Assembly (NCBI GenBank): GCA_036023115.1
Contig: JAYKKT010000073.1
Location: forward strand, 13,455,001 to 13,519,000
Origin: Brasenia schreberi
Lineage: Eukaryota; Streptophyta; Magnoliopsida; Nymphaeales; Cabombaceae
Reading direction: 5' to 3'
Length of the DNA stretch: 64,000 nt
Part shown: positions 47,201 through 57,110 of the stretch, in pieces
Position numbering within the stretch: position 1 is the stretch's first letter
How the letters are laid out: the number at the start of each line of letters is the position of its first letter
The notes under the pieces: model-generated
What the model was told of the DNA's origin: nothing
Seen by the model: the letters and a program-made list of their open reading frames with translations, nothing else
The model's database searches: none
Position numbers and translations under genes: made by a program

Positions 47201-48547
47201 GGCAGATAATACTTACTCCCTCTTATTTATGTTTTAATGAAGCAGGACTCAGTCCATTTATTTATGCTCTTCACGTTCAACAATTGATCCATTGCTATGT
47301 ACGCTGTAGGTTTTTTCCATCTTTGAAGATTTGGGTATCTCAGTGGATGTGGTGGCTACTAGCGAAGTTAGCATTTCCTTGACGTTGGACCCATCAAAAT
47401 TATGGAGCAGAGAATTAATTCAACAGGCAAGTGGGAGATTCAGGCTGTCTGAAGTAGTTTGGCATTTATAACCATGTAGTAACGTTTGTGAGAACAAACC
47501 TTCATGTCTTTACCTATTTCTAATTTCCTTTATGATTTTTCTAGTTCTGTCAATCGTGGTTATGGAAAGGTGTTGTTTTATCTACATGAGCGTCAAAATA
47601 TTCTATTTTGGAGGTTCTAAGAGTTGAAAGAATTGCTTCATGTTTTCCTTTTCACCTCTTTGCCCATGTGTCTTTATATGCATAATAGCCACCAACCTTT
47701 TTATTTTCAGTTTCGAATCATCTGGATCATTAACCTTTTCCCTTTTGGTGTTATAGGAACTTGACCATGTTGTAGAAGAACTCGAGAAGATCTCAGTGGT
47801 GCATCTACTGCAACATAGATCAATAATTTCGTTAATTGGAAACATACAGCGGTCATCATTAATACTAGAAAAGGCACGTCTCTGTTGCATGAAAAACAGT
47901 GAAAATGTTATTTCTCCTTTTGGTAGACTGCAATGTCAAATTGAAACGAGGATGGCTTGCTACTAAGATGGAAATCTTTTCTTGGGAACAAGTTTTCAAG
48001 TTTTAACTGATGATCTTAGGAGGCATCTTCTGCTTATTATTGCTGTTGGTAAATGTGGCTTAAGGACTTGTAGGTTACATGCTGTCTTTAAGTGTATAGA
48101 ATGAGCATTATGCCCCTTCTAAACTTTCTTGCACCACCATTAGTGGTATTTCTTCACATCTGCAGCCTGCAAACTTCACAACATAAATGGAATTTCCTAT
48201 ATAAGTTCCAACCACATTGTTTTTTCTCAAAGATGTTCGGGAAAATGGGGTGGAGTTTGGTTAGATTTTTTTCGTTGCTCAACTCCTTCTCCAGTCACCA
48301 GTAGCATTTCTTCTGTCATCTCTGTGCGTGTGCATTCATGTCCTCCCACTTTCCAGTTATACACATTTATCTTTGAAAATGGTTGACAGCTACTACTTTT
48401 GTCTCTTCAATATTGTTGTAAACTATCACAACGGGAATATACTGACTAATGCAATGCATTTGAATATATTCCAGGCATTCTATGTTCTTCGGACGAATGG
48501 TGTGAATGTTCAGATGATCTCACAAGGAGCATCGAAGGTCTCTCTCT

Positions 48548-48582
<35 letters not shown>

Positions 48583-48761
48583 CGTTTTGACACTCGAGCA
48601 TTTTGTTGTTGAAGGTCAATATCTCCTTGATAGTGAATGACTCGGAAGCAGAACAGTGCGTCAGGTCCCTGCACCATACCTTTTTTGAAGCGTCCGAGCT
48701 TGACGACCTTAGGGCTGCCAATGCCTCAGCGGTTGGATACAGGGACCATATATATTCCTAA
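32283..48761 (+). CDS. AK: Plastid monofunctional aspartate kinase
   Basis: Phosphorylates aspartate in the first step of Lys/Thr/Met/Ile synthesis in plastids; the family is inhibited by lysine through its ACT domains. Thirteen exons: 32283-32687, 32915-32997, 33068-33108, 33462-33616, 34167-34316, 34399-34494, 34676-34792, 46876-46995, 47097-47189, 47310-47426, 47757-47873, 48475-48537 and 48615-48761. The sum is 567 codons, near the usual 550-570. Residues 1 to about 60 are Ser/Arg-rich, like a transit peptide. The kinase domain has KFGGSS (92-97), [33 protein letters not shown] and [13 protein letters not shown]. Two ACT domains follow ([38 protein letters not shown]...[11 protein letters not shown]). 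There is no homoserine dehydrogenase part. Introns 10 and 11 start with GC (CAG|GCAAGT, AAG|GCACGT). Intron 7 is 12,083 bp of nested transposons, yet phase and splice sites are intact. Confidence 0.97.
35168..35306 (+). repeat. tRNA-derived SINE (family S2) in aspartate kinase intron 7
   Basis: A-box-like GATGGCCCAACTGGCAGGGC, B-box-like GGCAAGTTCGATTCCAGAGG and tail GTTAGGCTTCGGCCTCCCTT followed by GTTAAC are arranged as in the other S2 copies. Confidence 0.65.
35760..36568 (+). mobile_element. RTE LINE copy 1, 5' part with inverted head
   Basis: 35975-36568 reads on the plus strand as RTE reverse transcriptase ([50 protein letters not shown]). The first 215 bp (35760-35974) is the same LINE region in opposite orientation, and inside it a 75-bp unit is tandemly duplicated (35822-35896 and 35897-35971). 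The endonuclease part is absent. Coding stops (for example at 36272) show it is dead. At 36568 it is cut by the palindromic element and resumes at 45323. Confidence 0.9.
36569..36639. repeat. Duplicated terminal segment of the palindromic element (left end only)
   Basis: The outermost 36 bp (TGTAAACACCCCAAAAATTC...) is followed directly by a second copy from 36605 (TAAACACCCCAAAAATTCCA...). The right end has a single copy. Confidence 0.9.
36990..38540 (-). CDS. RTE LINE copy 2, reverse transcriptase part
   Basis: Open frame whose first ATG is at 38426 (478 codons); the frame itself extends upstream to about 38540 without stops. Reverse transcriptase blocks are visible: [76 protein letters not shown] and the catalytic FADD box (about 37755-37766). 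The C-terminal part has [22 protein letters not shown] and [18 protein letters not shown], a conserved tail of plant RTE elements. Both catalytic aspartates are present, unlike in copies 1 and 3. Confidence 0.92.
   Translation of the reverse strand, partial: ENKDFSISLGDLAKSEKYINHNFYRRIQKNEVKEALKHMKSGKSVGPDNIPIEVWKILGEIGITWLTRLFNEIWKNQKMREEWRASTLIPIYKNKGDIQNCANYRGIKLMSHTMKLWERIIERRLRQVSSTTENQFGFMPGRSTIEAIHLLRRLMEHFRAKKKDLHMIFIDLEKAYDRVPREVLWRTLEKRGIPLTYINLIRDMYDGAKTCVRTHEGTTDFFEVNIGLHQGSTLSPYLFIMVMDELTKHIQDEVPWCMLFADDIVLVEESKEKVNRKLELWRETLENKGLRLSRTKTEYMECKFDHLATSEDIEIKIGTHCIPQKESFKYLGSIFQSDGRIDGDVTHRINAGWLKWRGASGILCDKKIPLKLKGKYYRAAVRPAMFYGSECWAVNHQHVQKMSVTEMKMLRWMSGHTRKDRIHNEVIRNKLGVAPIEDKMREHRLRWFGHIERRSKEEPVRRLENLNLESIKRGRGRPQKCWKETIKNDLAYWELTANMAHDRDLWKQRIHVADPV
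38539..40119 (-). CDS. RTE LINE copy 2, N-terminal part with AP endonuclease
   Basis: An open reading of 526 codons. The N-terminus (1-90) is specific to the family and has two similar stretches ([17 protein letters not shown] and [17 protein letters not shown]). The apurinic-type endonuclease follows: [46 protein letters not shown] and the final H of [10 protein letters not shown]. This nuclease nicks target DNA for target-primed reverse transcription. The tail to residue 526 is Lys-rich. The frame then ends because one base is missing near 38541-38547 relative to copy 1, which separates it from the RT frame. RTE elements normally encode one continuous protein of about 1000 residues. Confidence 0.9.
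   Translation of the reverse strand: MDYKNYKHCFGAFPPSDVLQSPNAVRSKQGPLHFRPNVVNQLQRGFPHHGRVWVKKLVPLHCRPNVVKNFQRGSPHFDYGRMREVRKLVLDNKIRIGSWNIGTLSGKLMEVVDTMIRRKIHILCLQETKWVGEKAKEIEDTGFKLWYSGKEKARNGVGIIINKDLKESVVDIQRYGDRIMTLKLVLGVEVLNIVCAYAPQVGLEDSIKTVFWEELDKVFQKIPQREMICLGGDLNGHVGKEALGYQGIHGNFGYGDINEEGREILNFAMSFDLFIVNTIFKKRDEHLITYKSGLSQTQIDYFICRKKDRACCKDCKVIPGESLTTQHRLLVMDLQIKKWTKKKRVHRAIQTKWWNLKSEKEDIFKQKVLQGDVWNYVGTPSDMWNNIAIHIRKVAKDVLGVPKGGVPAQKEAWWWSEVVQNKIKAKRACYKLHYAKKTSETLEAYKKAKKEAKKAVSEAKAKIWEDLYKKLNSKEGERDIFRIARARDKKTKDLNYVRCIKDEDEKILVANDDIRNRWKNYFYNLL
40455..40462 (+). promoter_or_regulatory. TATA-like box in left arm of palindrome
   Basis: GGCCTATAAATAAGGCC is a TATAAATA core inside a short perfect palindrome, followed by CACGTG within TTCACGTGAA about 25-40 bp downstream. 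The mirrored box is at 44760-44767. Confidence 0.5.
41790..43440. repeat. Tandem repeat block around the palindrome centre
   Basis: Left of centre, the unit is CACCCACGAGCACTCGAGCC followed by TTTCCGCTCTTAA and a short spacer, recurring several times (about 41840-42330 and 42480-42560). It alternates with a second motif, GTGAGTTGCACTTACATTCG plus GGTGAATTTACTTTT. Right of centre the same motifs recur inverted (about 42680-43400). The centre, about 42640-42660, is a short TA run. Spacing and unit identity are irregular, so this is a satellite-like block and not a CRISPR array. Confidence 0.85.
44760..44767 (-). promoter_or_regulatory. TATA-like box in right arm of palindrome
   Basis: The minus strand reads CTATAAATAAGG, the counterpart of 40455-40462, and points toward the palindrome centre. 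Together the two boxes would give convergent transcripts. Confidence 0.5.
45323..46302 (+). mobile_element. RTE LINE copy 1, 3' part
   Basis: Continues the reading interrupted at 36568 (ATTAACCTTATAGGAGACATGC). RT residues follow, with FAYD in place of the FADD box (about 45505-45516), so the first catalytic aspartate is lost. Further stops and a frameshift occur near 45770 and 45925. It ends with GGCTTAGTTGTTGTTGTTTG, the RTE 3' terminus. Confidence 0.92.
46303..46697 (+). mobile_element. Second RTE 3' end in tandem
   Basis: Starts GTAGCAATTAGACCTG, then skips about 60 bp relative to copy 1 (45857 onward), repeats the last 330 bp of the LINE and ends GCTGTTGTTGTTGTTTG. It is either a partial tandem duplication of copy 1 or a second truncated insertion. 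It carries a stop at about 46476. Confidence 0.88.
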
Positions 48762-51564
48762 CTCATGCCTCATAATGTTGTTTGTTTCTCGCCGAGTGGG
48801 CTGAACAATTTTGGTGGAGTTAAATCCTCGAACATGCACAGGGGGTGTACCGCGATTTTGTTGGATGTAGAACAGCTCGTTCTACGAGCAAAAGGTTCTC
48901 GTCTGTATTGTTACTAAAGTATTATTTTCCGTTCATCAAATGCCAGCGGATCCGTAGTGCCGTATGAAGAGCTTTTTGGGGATGTTGACTTATCATTTGA
49001 TGATTTTCAAGTAGGTCCCATCTTAAGAGGAACAAGGCAATTGTGTAAGACCCGTTTTTGCTTGTGTTAAAGTAGTCGGTCTTATTCGTCTCTTCAATCT
49101 ATGGAGCTGGATGATCTGAGCTTGTTGACGAGCTTTCCGTTGTTTTTCTTTTGGTTACAAGAGGAGACCTAAGTCTAACACGAACTCCCCACCAGCAGCA
49201 ATGGCACTAGAGTGCCCTACCCTTGTGCTAACGCTCTTGGTGCAGCTTTGTGTTGTTTTTGATGACCTCGTTTGCAAGTTGCAACGATCATCTTTAACCA
49301 TAAATTGATTGGAATGGATCTCCCAACTCATTATGCATAGATATCAGTTCCAGTGATTCTTCGTAGGCTTTGTCTGAAATCCTTAGATCTAAAAGAGCTT
49401 GTCATGGGGACCTTAACTTGGATTATCATCTCCCTCTGGGCCTCAGCCTGAGTGCAGGAAACGAGCCAATATGAACTATAAGCAGCTTGTCATGGTTTAG
49501 AGCTGTTGTTCTGGGCTTCAACATCCCAATTCATCAAGCACAGGTTTCAGATGATCGCACCGTGTAGGTTGACCAAACACTTGAGGTTTGCAGTATTTGT
49601 GGTCGGTATGGTCATGGGTGGTGTCTGGATTTCCAACAATGTGGAATGCTTATTTTGAACCGCACCATGTCCTTGATCGATTCTCAAGTCAATGAATGTC
49701 GTGAAGTTGCTTTCAAGAACTGACTGGTCGTTCGTTGCTCACTGAAGAACTTTCTGTTTAGGCCACGAATTCAAAAAGGGTTTTGACCTCTGTTGCTGGA
49801 CTCGCGGTCCACCTACATCCGTCTCGGCAATTGACTATAGATAGAGAGAGAGAGATTTTACCTATCGACGTGATATGTAAGCCAAAGCACGGAAAGTTAG
49901 AAGAGCAAGACCCAAATTCTCTTTCTTCCTTCCAAAACACTCGTGCCCCAGTTGTCACCATTGGACAAGGCATTTTGGCCTTCCACGCCCCACAAATTCT
50001 TTCTTCCTTTCCACAAGCCAAAAACAACTCGGAGAAGAGGATCAGTGGGCGCCTCCCATAGAACACCTCACGAGGGGCTTAGCATTGAGACACCTTCACC
50101 ACTGCAGAACTGAAAACCGTAATACGAAATGGTGTTCGAAGGTACAAGATAATTGGCTAAATGCTATGTATCTAGGTGTATATTTGGAGCATTGATCAAA
50201 GTTCATTTCACTCAACTGGACCTGGTCCTGTACTATCCACATACAACTCTCCGCGAAGGCATGCAATGTCTTTGCCCCACTTCCGACGTGTCTGAATTTC
50301 GCAGTGTGAGGAACCGGAAATAAATGAACAATAAACGTCTGCCTCAACTCGTACAACAGCAGATTCCGACGCAACAGTAAAGGCACTTGTAGATTTGGGC
50401 ACGGTCCTCTGATTTCTCACACAATGCAGTGCACGAATTTATTCAAAGGAAACGTACAACCGATATAAACAGTAAACAGAGTAAAGTTTAGTGGAGAGAG
50501 AGAGAGAGAGAGAGAACCGTAATTTGCATGTCAGTCGGGACATTCTTTAATGCTTTGAGAACTTTCCATATTCCAGCAAACACCCTACAGCCTGCAATGT
50601 ACGTTAATTCCGCATCTTCCTTTTCTTCGTGTGAAAATTTACAAGGGTAATCTAACAAAAAAAAGGAGACATCGGGAGTTTGAATATGACAGCTCACTGG
50701 AAAGGGTTACAAGCCATTCCTAGGCGATTATTACGAGGGGCCAGGGCAAGAAAGAATACAAAAAGAAGGCAGCCCTTACCTTGCTTAGCACAAGTGGTAA
50801 TAGTAAAGAAAGCAAAACTGAACAATCACCAACTACAAAACAGCAACCCGGGATGCAGGGGTTTATATGCCGAAAAGAAATAGAGGACCTGCACAAAAAA
50901 ACCAGAGTGAAATGCAACGTGATCAGGATTTTACATTAACAGGTTTCAAAGGTTCTATAGAGATTTGCATTTATGTCTTCCAAAGATTCAGTAAAATAGC
51001 AGTGCATCAGCTTGATTTCTAACCATTCTTTCAAAAGGATGCACCACCCGAGTGATTAGGTCCATTCTTTAAACAGGATGCATGAAAGAGATGATCATGA
51101 ACATGCTCAACTATCGCTAGTGAGAGGCCGCAAGTCACCAATGACACCCATCAGAATGGATTATATACCCCACCACCATCCTTCCAGACTCGAATATCTT
51201 CACTTCCAGCACACCTTGTGGGACTTCTCAAGCTGATACAAAATGATAATCTTGCTGTTTTGAACGTGATGACGTCCAATTCAAAACCAAAACCCCACAC
51301 TAAATGGGGTTGGCTACATGGATTAGTGAGACCATTAGCATCATCACCAGGCTGCCTCACTTGCCATTGGGAAATGGCAGCCACTTCGAACAGCAAGTTG
51401 GCATCAAGGACAATATAAGGGAACAGCCTGATATCTTTAGTATGGATACTTATCCAAAACTTATAAATTCAATTATAAAATTGTCAAGCGGTTGCAAAGC
51501 ACAATCAAGGTCTGGCAGTTAAAGTACAAGTTTGTTCACTCACCCACAACCACTTGACGAGATG
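48762..51564. other. Region between aspartate kinase and ARF2 (tail to tail)
   Basis: The two genes converge here, so both 3' untranslated regions probably lie in the outer few hundred bases. It also holds an S2 SINE (49149-49244) and (GA)n tracts (about 49842-49856 and 50493-50515). ORFs of up to 102 codons (for example 49758-50066) resemble no family I know. 51270-51312 has GGGGTTGGCTACATGGATTA, similar to the RTE 3' end, and may be a very old LINE or LINE-tailed fragment. Confidence 0.45.
49149..49244 (-). repeat. tRNA-derived SINE (family S2)
   Basis: The minus strand has AAGAGCGTTAGCACAAGGG, GGGAGTTCGTG and TTAGACTTAGGTCTCCTCTT followed by GTAAC, matching the S2 arrangement. Slightly deleted between the two boxes. 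Confidence 0.6.
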
Positions 51565-54500
51565 CTAGTTTTCTGATGTAGCAGCTGAACCAGGTACAGG
51601 ATTGCATTTAGGGTGTCTGGTAGCCGCCACACCTTCTGCAGGGCCAGAACTTTCATCAACCTTTGTATTCATGGATCCTGGGGTCATCCTTGAGACCTCT
51701 TCACGTGTATAAATGAAAATCTTTTGGACCATACCACAGAACTCTCTGCTTTCAAGGAAGAAATCGGTGTTACAAATGATATATATCATACATAGCTGTG
51801 TGTGTGTGAGAGAGAGAGAATGTTATCACATTCAAGGATATCAAAATGGAACAAGATGATCATACAATCTGACTGTTCTCTATATAGTGGGGATGTTAAG
51901 GCTTGTAGTTTGGATGAGAAGACCCAGTCGAGCAGAAAAGTGGATGTGCAGTGAACAGTCGAATAAGAAACCACTCAACTCTATCCAATGAAAATAAGGG
52001 CTTTAGTTAGATAGCGATAAATCCGTACATGTTTACCATGTTTTTCCCCCAAGTTAGATACAATGCAAGGAGTCCGTTAACCTTGTTGCGAGATGTCTCA
52101 AGCACACTCTTGCTTAGGCTGAGAGGTCACAGGTCTTGGGAATTGAAAACATGTTACATGACTACAATAAGAAACCTAACAAACGGAAATATTATAGAAT
52201 TCTTGAACAAGTGGTAGCCACGGCACTGAACGTGATCTCTATAAAAATAAAAGTTGCACGAAAACAAGAAAAAAAGAACTGTCAAATGATTGTTGAACTT
52301 ACTGCCACGTGTCATCCCCCACGAGCATCATGTCTCCTTCATTGTCTGTGTAAACAACCAACCACTTTTTATTCGAGTTCATCAATTCCCCTTGAAACTC
52401 AAACATGTGATCCAGCTCTGCTATCAGCTCTTCATAACCACTAAACTTTGTAAGATCCACGGATCTTCCAAGTGCGTTACCCTGTTTATGAACCTGAAAC
52501 CCAATTCATTAAATCTTAGTGCCTGAAGAGAAGTGAGGCTAGGAGAACCCAGTCTCCAAACACATAACCAAGAATACTTGAAAGCTCCATGTAAAGCCTC
52601 TTTTAGAGAAATAATAGAAATATCAATGACCACGTCACTCAAATGGAAACGTACGCAATGTAAAAGTTGAGACAGATATTACCTTTGTACAGCTCCTGGT
52701 TGAACCGCACAGTAGCTTGCCAGGAGCATTCCTAGAATGTTGCTGAAAGGGCCGGCAAGCCTTCTCTTGGTCGCTGTCACTACACAAGGTATCCACTGAT
52801 TTTGTACACTTTGAAGGCTCAGATAATTCGTCTGGTTCCAAGGATTGAGGTTTGCGGAAAGGTGCCGCTGCTTTATCAGGTACCTTGGCCTGTGAAGAAC
52901 AAGGTCCAGATTGATGAGAACTGCTCATAAGATGTATGCCGAACAGCTTACAGTTTCCTTCCCCATTGGATTTGGTAGATTCCGGTTGTGGACATAGACC
53001 ACTCTGAACTCTTCCCATAACTGAATGCGATGCACTTTCAGTTTCAGAGAGTGGAGAAGAAAGTAGCCAATTAGCTGGTTGCTGTTCAACTGGGGTACTG
53101 GACATCACAGAGTATCCACTTGGCCGACCGCATATAAGATTACCAGATTTCTGATAGGGAAACTCGTTGCTAGTTGGCGATCTTGAGCTCCCCTCTCTCA
53201 TCAACGAAGTGGAAGGCATCACAGGCCAGGAACCTCCGTGTGTCTGCAACTTGCCTCCCTGCGCTTGGAACTGCCTCACCAAAGGATTCACTACATCACG
53301 AGATTGTTCAGCAAAAGGCACACTGAAGCCATGGGCATCATTTGGAGGAGTTCGGAAACCAGACAACAGATCAGTGTAGGAGGGCTCATGCACGAACAAC
53401 GACATCCAGTTCTCAGAACCCAATTCCCTTAACGAAGAAGTAGCACCCCTTTTCTCATTATCGTGTAAATGTGACCGCACAACTGGCTTCTGGACGTTGA
53501 CAGGTGCACCACTATCAGCTAAAGTTCCCTGCAAGGAAGTGATTTCTTGCCCTTGCAGGATCCTTGAAAATCCATGGACTTGCACAGGGTCTACAGAAAC
53601 TTTAGGTGGACCTGCAAAATTCACTCAAACTAATATAAACATCACACACACACACACAGAGAGAGAGGGAGAGAGAGAGAGAGACCTTCTCTAGTAAGAG
53701 CAGAAGAATCGGAAGATGAAGGCATTATGCTGGATCTGGGCTTCTTGGATCTAGAAACAGGAAGCGGATTTAAAGACACAGGTGCCAAAGCAGGTTCAAT
53801 TTCCCAAGGCGAAACTCTCTCTGGACGAGGAACAGAAGCTTGCTCATCCCACCTCACCTGAACACAAGAAGAAACCGGTAACACCAAAGCACCATGCTTA
53901 AGACCAAAAACCTTTGCTCAGGAAACAAAAGAGGGGTTGATCCACATAATACCTTAAGGCACCTCCATTTTGACTCAGTCCACCTAGTGGAATCAACATC
54001 TCCTATACCTATAATTGTACCGGTAAATCTGGCCCAATTCGAAACAAAGGCATCAAAAGGGAGATCATTACTACATATGGCAATTTAACAGAGCCAACGG
54101 AAAACCCTGGACCTTTCATGCATCATACCTTTGTTCAGGCGCCTCTTCACCCTCAAATCTCATTTTGAATCTCATTCCAATAGAATAATTGTTTTTAATG
54201 GATTCCATGTATTTTGTAACCGGCACTACAAATTCCGAAGGGCTAGTTCTGCAAAACAGAAGGCAGCACAAATTTCAAGCATAAGAGAGTACCATTAAGA
54301 ATAATTTCAAATGCATAGTGGATTGGAGGTCTGCGAACGCAACTTTGTCTATCCTTCAAAACAAGAAAGCGAAAAACCAAGTAGGGTTACAAACACGAAA
54401 AGATATGGACTTCATAATGTATCAAAGAACTTAGATGCAAACAACTGGAGTTCATTAATTACATAAATCAACAACTAATTGCTGCAGCAGATCACAGAAA

Positions 54501-56683
54501 CTAAAAAAAAAACATAAGGCCTCCATGTAATTTAAGCCTGTAAAGATTTTTTATACAAAGGAACCTCAACAAGACAAGCCTGCCTTGCAGAAATGCGAAC
54601 CCCAGATGATGATGCATACCTGTTTTTTTATGCACATCGTTCTCAACATCAAAAACAAACTGCAAACTTTCGGCAATTTAGTAATTTGAAGCCCACATAG
54701 ACCTTTAAGATCCTTTAGAAGAAAGGATGGGTCCAACTGCTCTATAAACATATTGACAGATACCAAAAGAGAAACCGTTCAGATCTAAACAAGAGCCTTA
54801 ACATCTAACAAACGCAATTGGGTTCAGCATATAGGATTACTAACAGTAGTTAGTTGACTAGTGTTGCTTTAACACATCGATAACCAAGAACTATATATGC
54901 ACCTAAAAAATCTGGGTCCATCGACATTTCAGTCCACACATAAACTCTACAAGAAATAAAGGCCAGTATTGGTCACAAGAGAATTGGCGTTCAAAATAAT
55001 ATCCAGTAGAAATGGAATCCACAAACTGTAACCATACCTCGGCTTGTAGTATATAGTGAACATGGTTCCAGTTTGTATAGCATGCCATGCTGTCGCTAGG
55101 ACACCAAGGTGCATACTGTGACTAGATATGACTGAAGATGGAAGATTGCTTTGCTGTCTCATGGCACGCCTGACTCCAACACGAAGTTCATCATTCTCAC
55201 CTCTGCAAAGCATCAAACGGTACTATGATCTGATCCAAACCACTCCAAAGGCTAAAAGCCAATAGTTTAACGAAATGCATTTTACCTTAGAAAAATAAAA
55301 GCATCCCCAGCGACAAGTTTCTTAGAGCTAACAAAGACGCTCCAACCACTCTGAAGCAGATGCCTTCTGGGCTGGCCTGAAATAACAAGAAAAGCAAAAC
55401 ACACACCGCAACATAAACACCAGTTCCGCATCAGCTTGTGCCTGACCGCATCAAACAGTTGTTGCCTAAATCACCGATACCTATGAAATCTAAAGCAAAT
55501 CAACCTCACACCTCGGAAAATATGCCGAAAACTCCATTCTTTTCCGTGCAAATCCTTCGCAATCAGCTCTTGACTTGGCGGCTGCCTACACATATCCTGC
55601 AACCATCAAATGAATGAAATCGTTAGCAGAGCCGAACGAAGAAAAGGAAAAGAAAGAGCGATCAGAGACCTATAACTAAAACGCGAAACCAAGCAAATTA
55701 ACCACTCACCAAAGGTGGTAGACATTCGTCTGCGTGCCTCCGGAGCACTGAGAACCCGCCGTGAGTGCTCGTATCCGACGCAGTTAAAGTCTTGCAAAAA
55801 GAATGAACGCGAGGACGTGAAGGGGGAAGCAGCGGAGGTCCCACTACGACATCGTGTTCATTTTGCTGCACCAGAAAAACGGAAAAGAAAGAGGCGTGAA
55901 AAGAGAAACCGAGCAAGTATTGACAAACTAATTAAGCGTTTGCGCAGAGATAAGTAGCTTACTGTTGTTTCAGGAACCAACGTCATCTGAGCGAAAACCT
56001 CATCCGTATCTGGCTCCGCCTGTAAAATCAACGAAGAAACGGTGTGAAGCCTATTTCTGCGCCTAGCAAAATACAAATTCACTAAGAAGATCCAGATGAA
56101 TCAGACCTTCAAGTCTATGTTAATCACTGTACAAAGAATCTTCGAAGGAAGCTTGTATATCGGCATCTGTTGATCCGAGAACTGATTCGTTGAAGCCTCC
56201 ACCTGGAAAAGAACGAGATAACTCCAAACCACTCAGATATGAGAAATACAAGATATATTTACCTCTTCCAACCCGTAGATCAAGAAATCCAACCGTACCT
56301 GGTCGATGTGCCCCTGGGGGAGGTAGAAAACCTTCTCGCCTCGTCGGGGAACAGTCACTAGTGGCCCGGCGCACGCGTGCCAGAGCTCGTTGTACAGCAT
56401 ATCTTCCATTTGCAAAACAAAGTAAAAAAATAGAAGGCAGAATACCAGAGAAACTAAAAATTCCCTTTATCATGTAGAAAAATTCACGAACAAATAGAAA
56501 GCTTAATCCGAGGCCCAAACGCTTCGCCGGAGACAGAGTGACTGAGTGAGTACCTTCATCACTCGATGAGAAACCCCCGTACCCCCGACCAGTCCCGTCA
56601 TTGCTCGGCTTGCTACATACAGAGGAGAGGCTCTCCCTCCCGTTGTCTCCGCTTCCCTTGATGGACACCTCACACGACGCCAT
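51565..56683 (-). CDS. ARF2: ARF2-type auxin response factor
   Basis: DNA-binding factor of the repressor (ARF1/ARF2) class acting on auxin-response promoters. Fourteen exons on the minus strand: 56554-56683, 56299-56402, 56107-56202, 55963-56019, 55710-55865, 55512-55596, 55286-55376, 55038-55202, 54129-54248, 53953-54028, 53686-53857, 52683-53611, 52303-52493 and 51565-51745, giving 850 residues (Arabidopsis ARF2 about 859). The B3 domain (about 149-251) includes [20 protein letters not shown] and RHIFRG. The ARF ancillary domain lies at about 270-355. The middle region is Ser/Pro-rich, without the Gln richness of activator ARFs. KLFGI at 639-643 matches the RLFGI/V TOPLESS-binding motif. 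The C-terminal PB1 domain (about 728-815) has the acidic stretch [12 protein letters not shown]. The start at 56683 gives [10 protein letters not shown], like Arabidopsis ARF2. All splice sites are GT-AG. Confidence 0.97.
53544..53564 (-). promoter_or_regulatory. tasiR-ARF-like complementary site in ARF2 mRNA
   Basis: The minus strand encodes RILQGQE (about residues 434-440), the position where ARF2/3/4 messages carry the target of TAS3-derived tasiR-ARF. Compared with the conserved small RNA, bases 1-6, 8-12, 14, 16-17 and 19-20 are complementary. Base 13 would be a G:U pair, and bases 7, 15 and 18 are mismatched. Cleavage would probably be weak. Confidence 0.55.
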
Positions 56684-57110
56684 TTCCCGTGAGCGGATTA
56701 CTCCAAAACCTCTTTCATCTACCGCCGACCTTCGCTAAAATCAAGTCAGTACAGCCCCAGACGCCAAATCCAAAAGCATACCAGAAAAATCGACCAGCTC
56801 CTTCACTCAAACTCTTAACACAAGATAAAGAAACGTTTCACAGCAGAAAAACAACGAATTAGCATCTGCTCCTTAAGAAACCTCAAGAAATTCTACCTCT
56901 TCCTTCAGAAAACCCTAGAATCTGTCAGAAATGAACCAAAGAACGACGACGAACATGAAAACGAAATCCCAGACGCTGGTGCTCGATTCCGTAGAGACGA
57001 TTTGCCTCTGATCTCTCACCGTCAGAATCCGATAGCTTCTCGAACAAGGATGACAAGCAGCGATATGGCGTTTTGACCATCCCTCAGTCCCTCTCCTGGT
57101 CGCTTAATCC
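56684..57110 (-). promoter_or_regulatory. ARF2 leader with several short upstream ORFs
   Basis: The minus strand upstream of the ARF2 ATG has at least four short ORFs: 56698-56718 (7 codons with stop, ending 14 nt before the main ATG), 56741-56779 (13), 56815-56865 (17) and one starting at about 56955 (14). ARF messages in Arabidopsis are known to carry upstream ORFs that make translation dependent on reinitiation. How many of these lie within the real transcript depends on the start site, which I cannot see. Confidence 0.5.

Noticed and set aside
47427..47432. Use of the nearby GT four bases downstream as donor for kinase intron 10
   Set aside because: It would add four bases and shift the frame before the conserved [11 protein letters not shown] exon.
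32283..48761. Aspartate kinase as a pseudogene disrupted by transposons
   Set aside because: All 13 exons join in phase to 567 codons, with catalytic and ACT motifs intact. The insertions lie wholly inside intron 7.
56233..56415. The internal ATG at 56415 as the ARF2 start
   Set aside because: It lies within intron 1, and the upstream ATG at 56683 gives an N-terminus like that of Arabidopsis ARF2.
56120..56683. ARF2 exon 1 as a single long ORF of 187 codons
   Set aside because: The reading beyond GGFSSSDEG is intronic. A GT donor at 56553 and an AG acceptor at 56403 restore the conserved [18 protein letters not shown] reading in correct phase.
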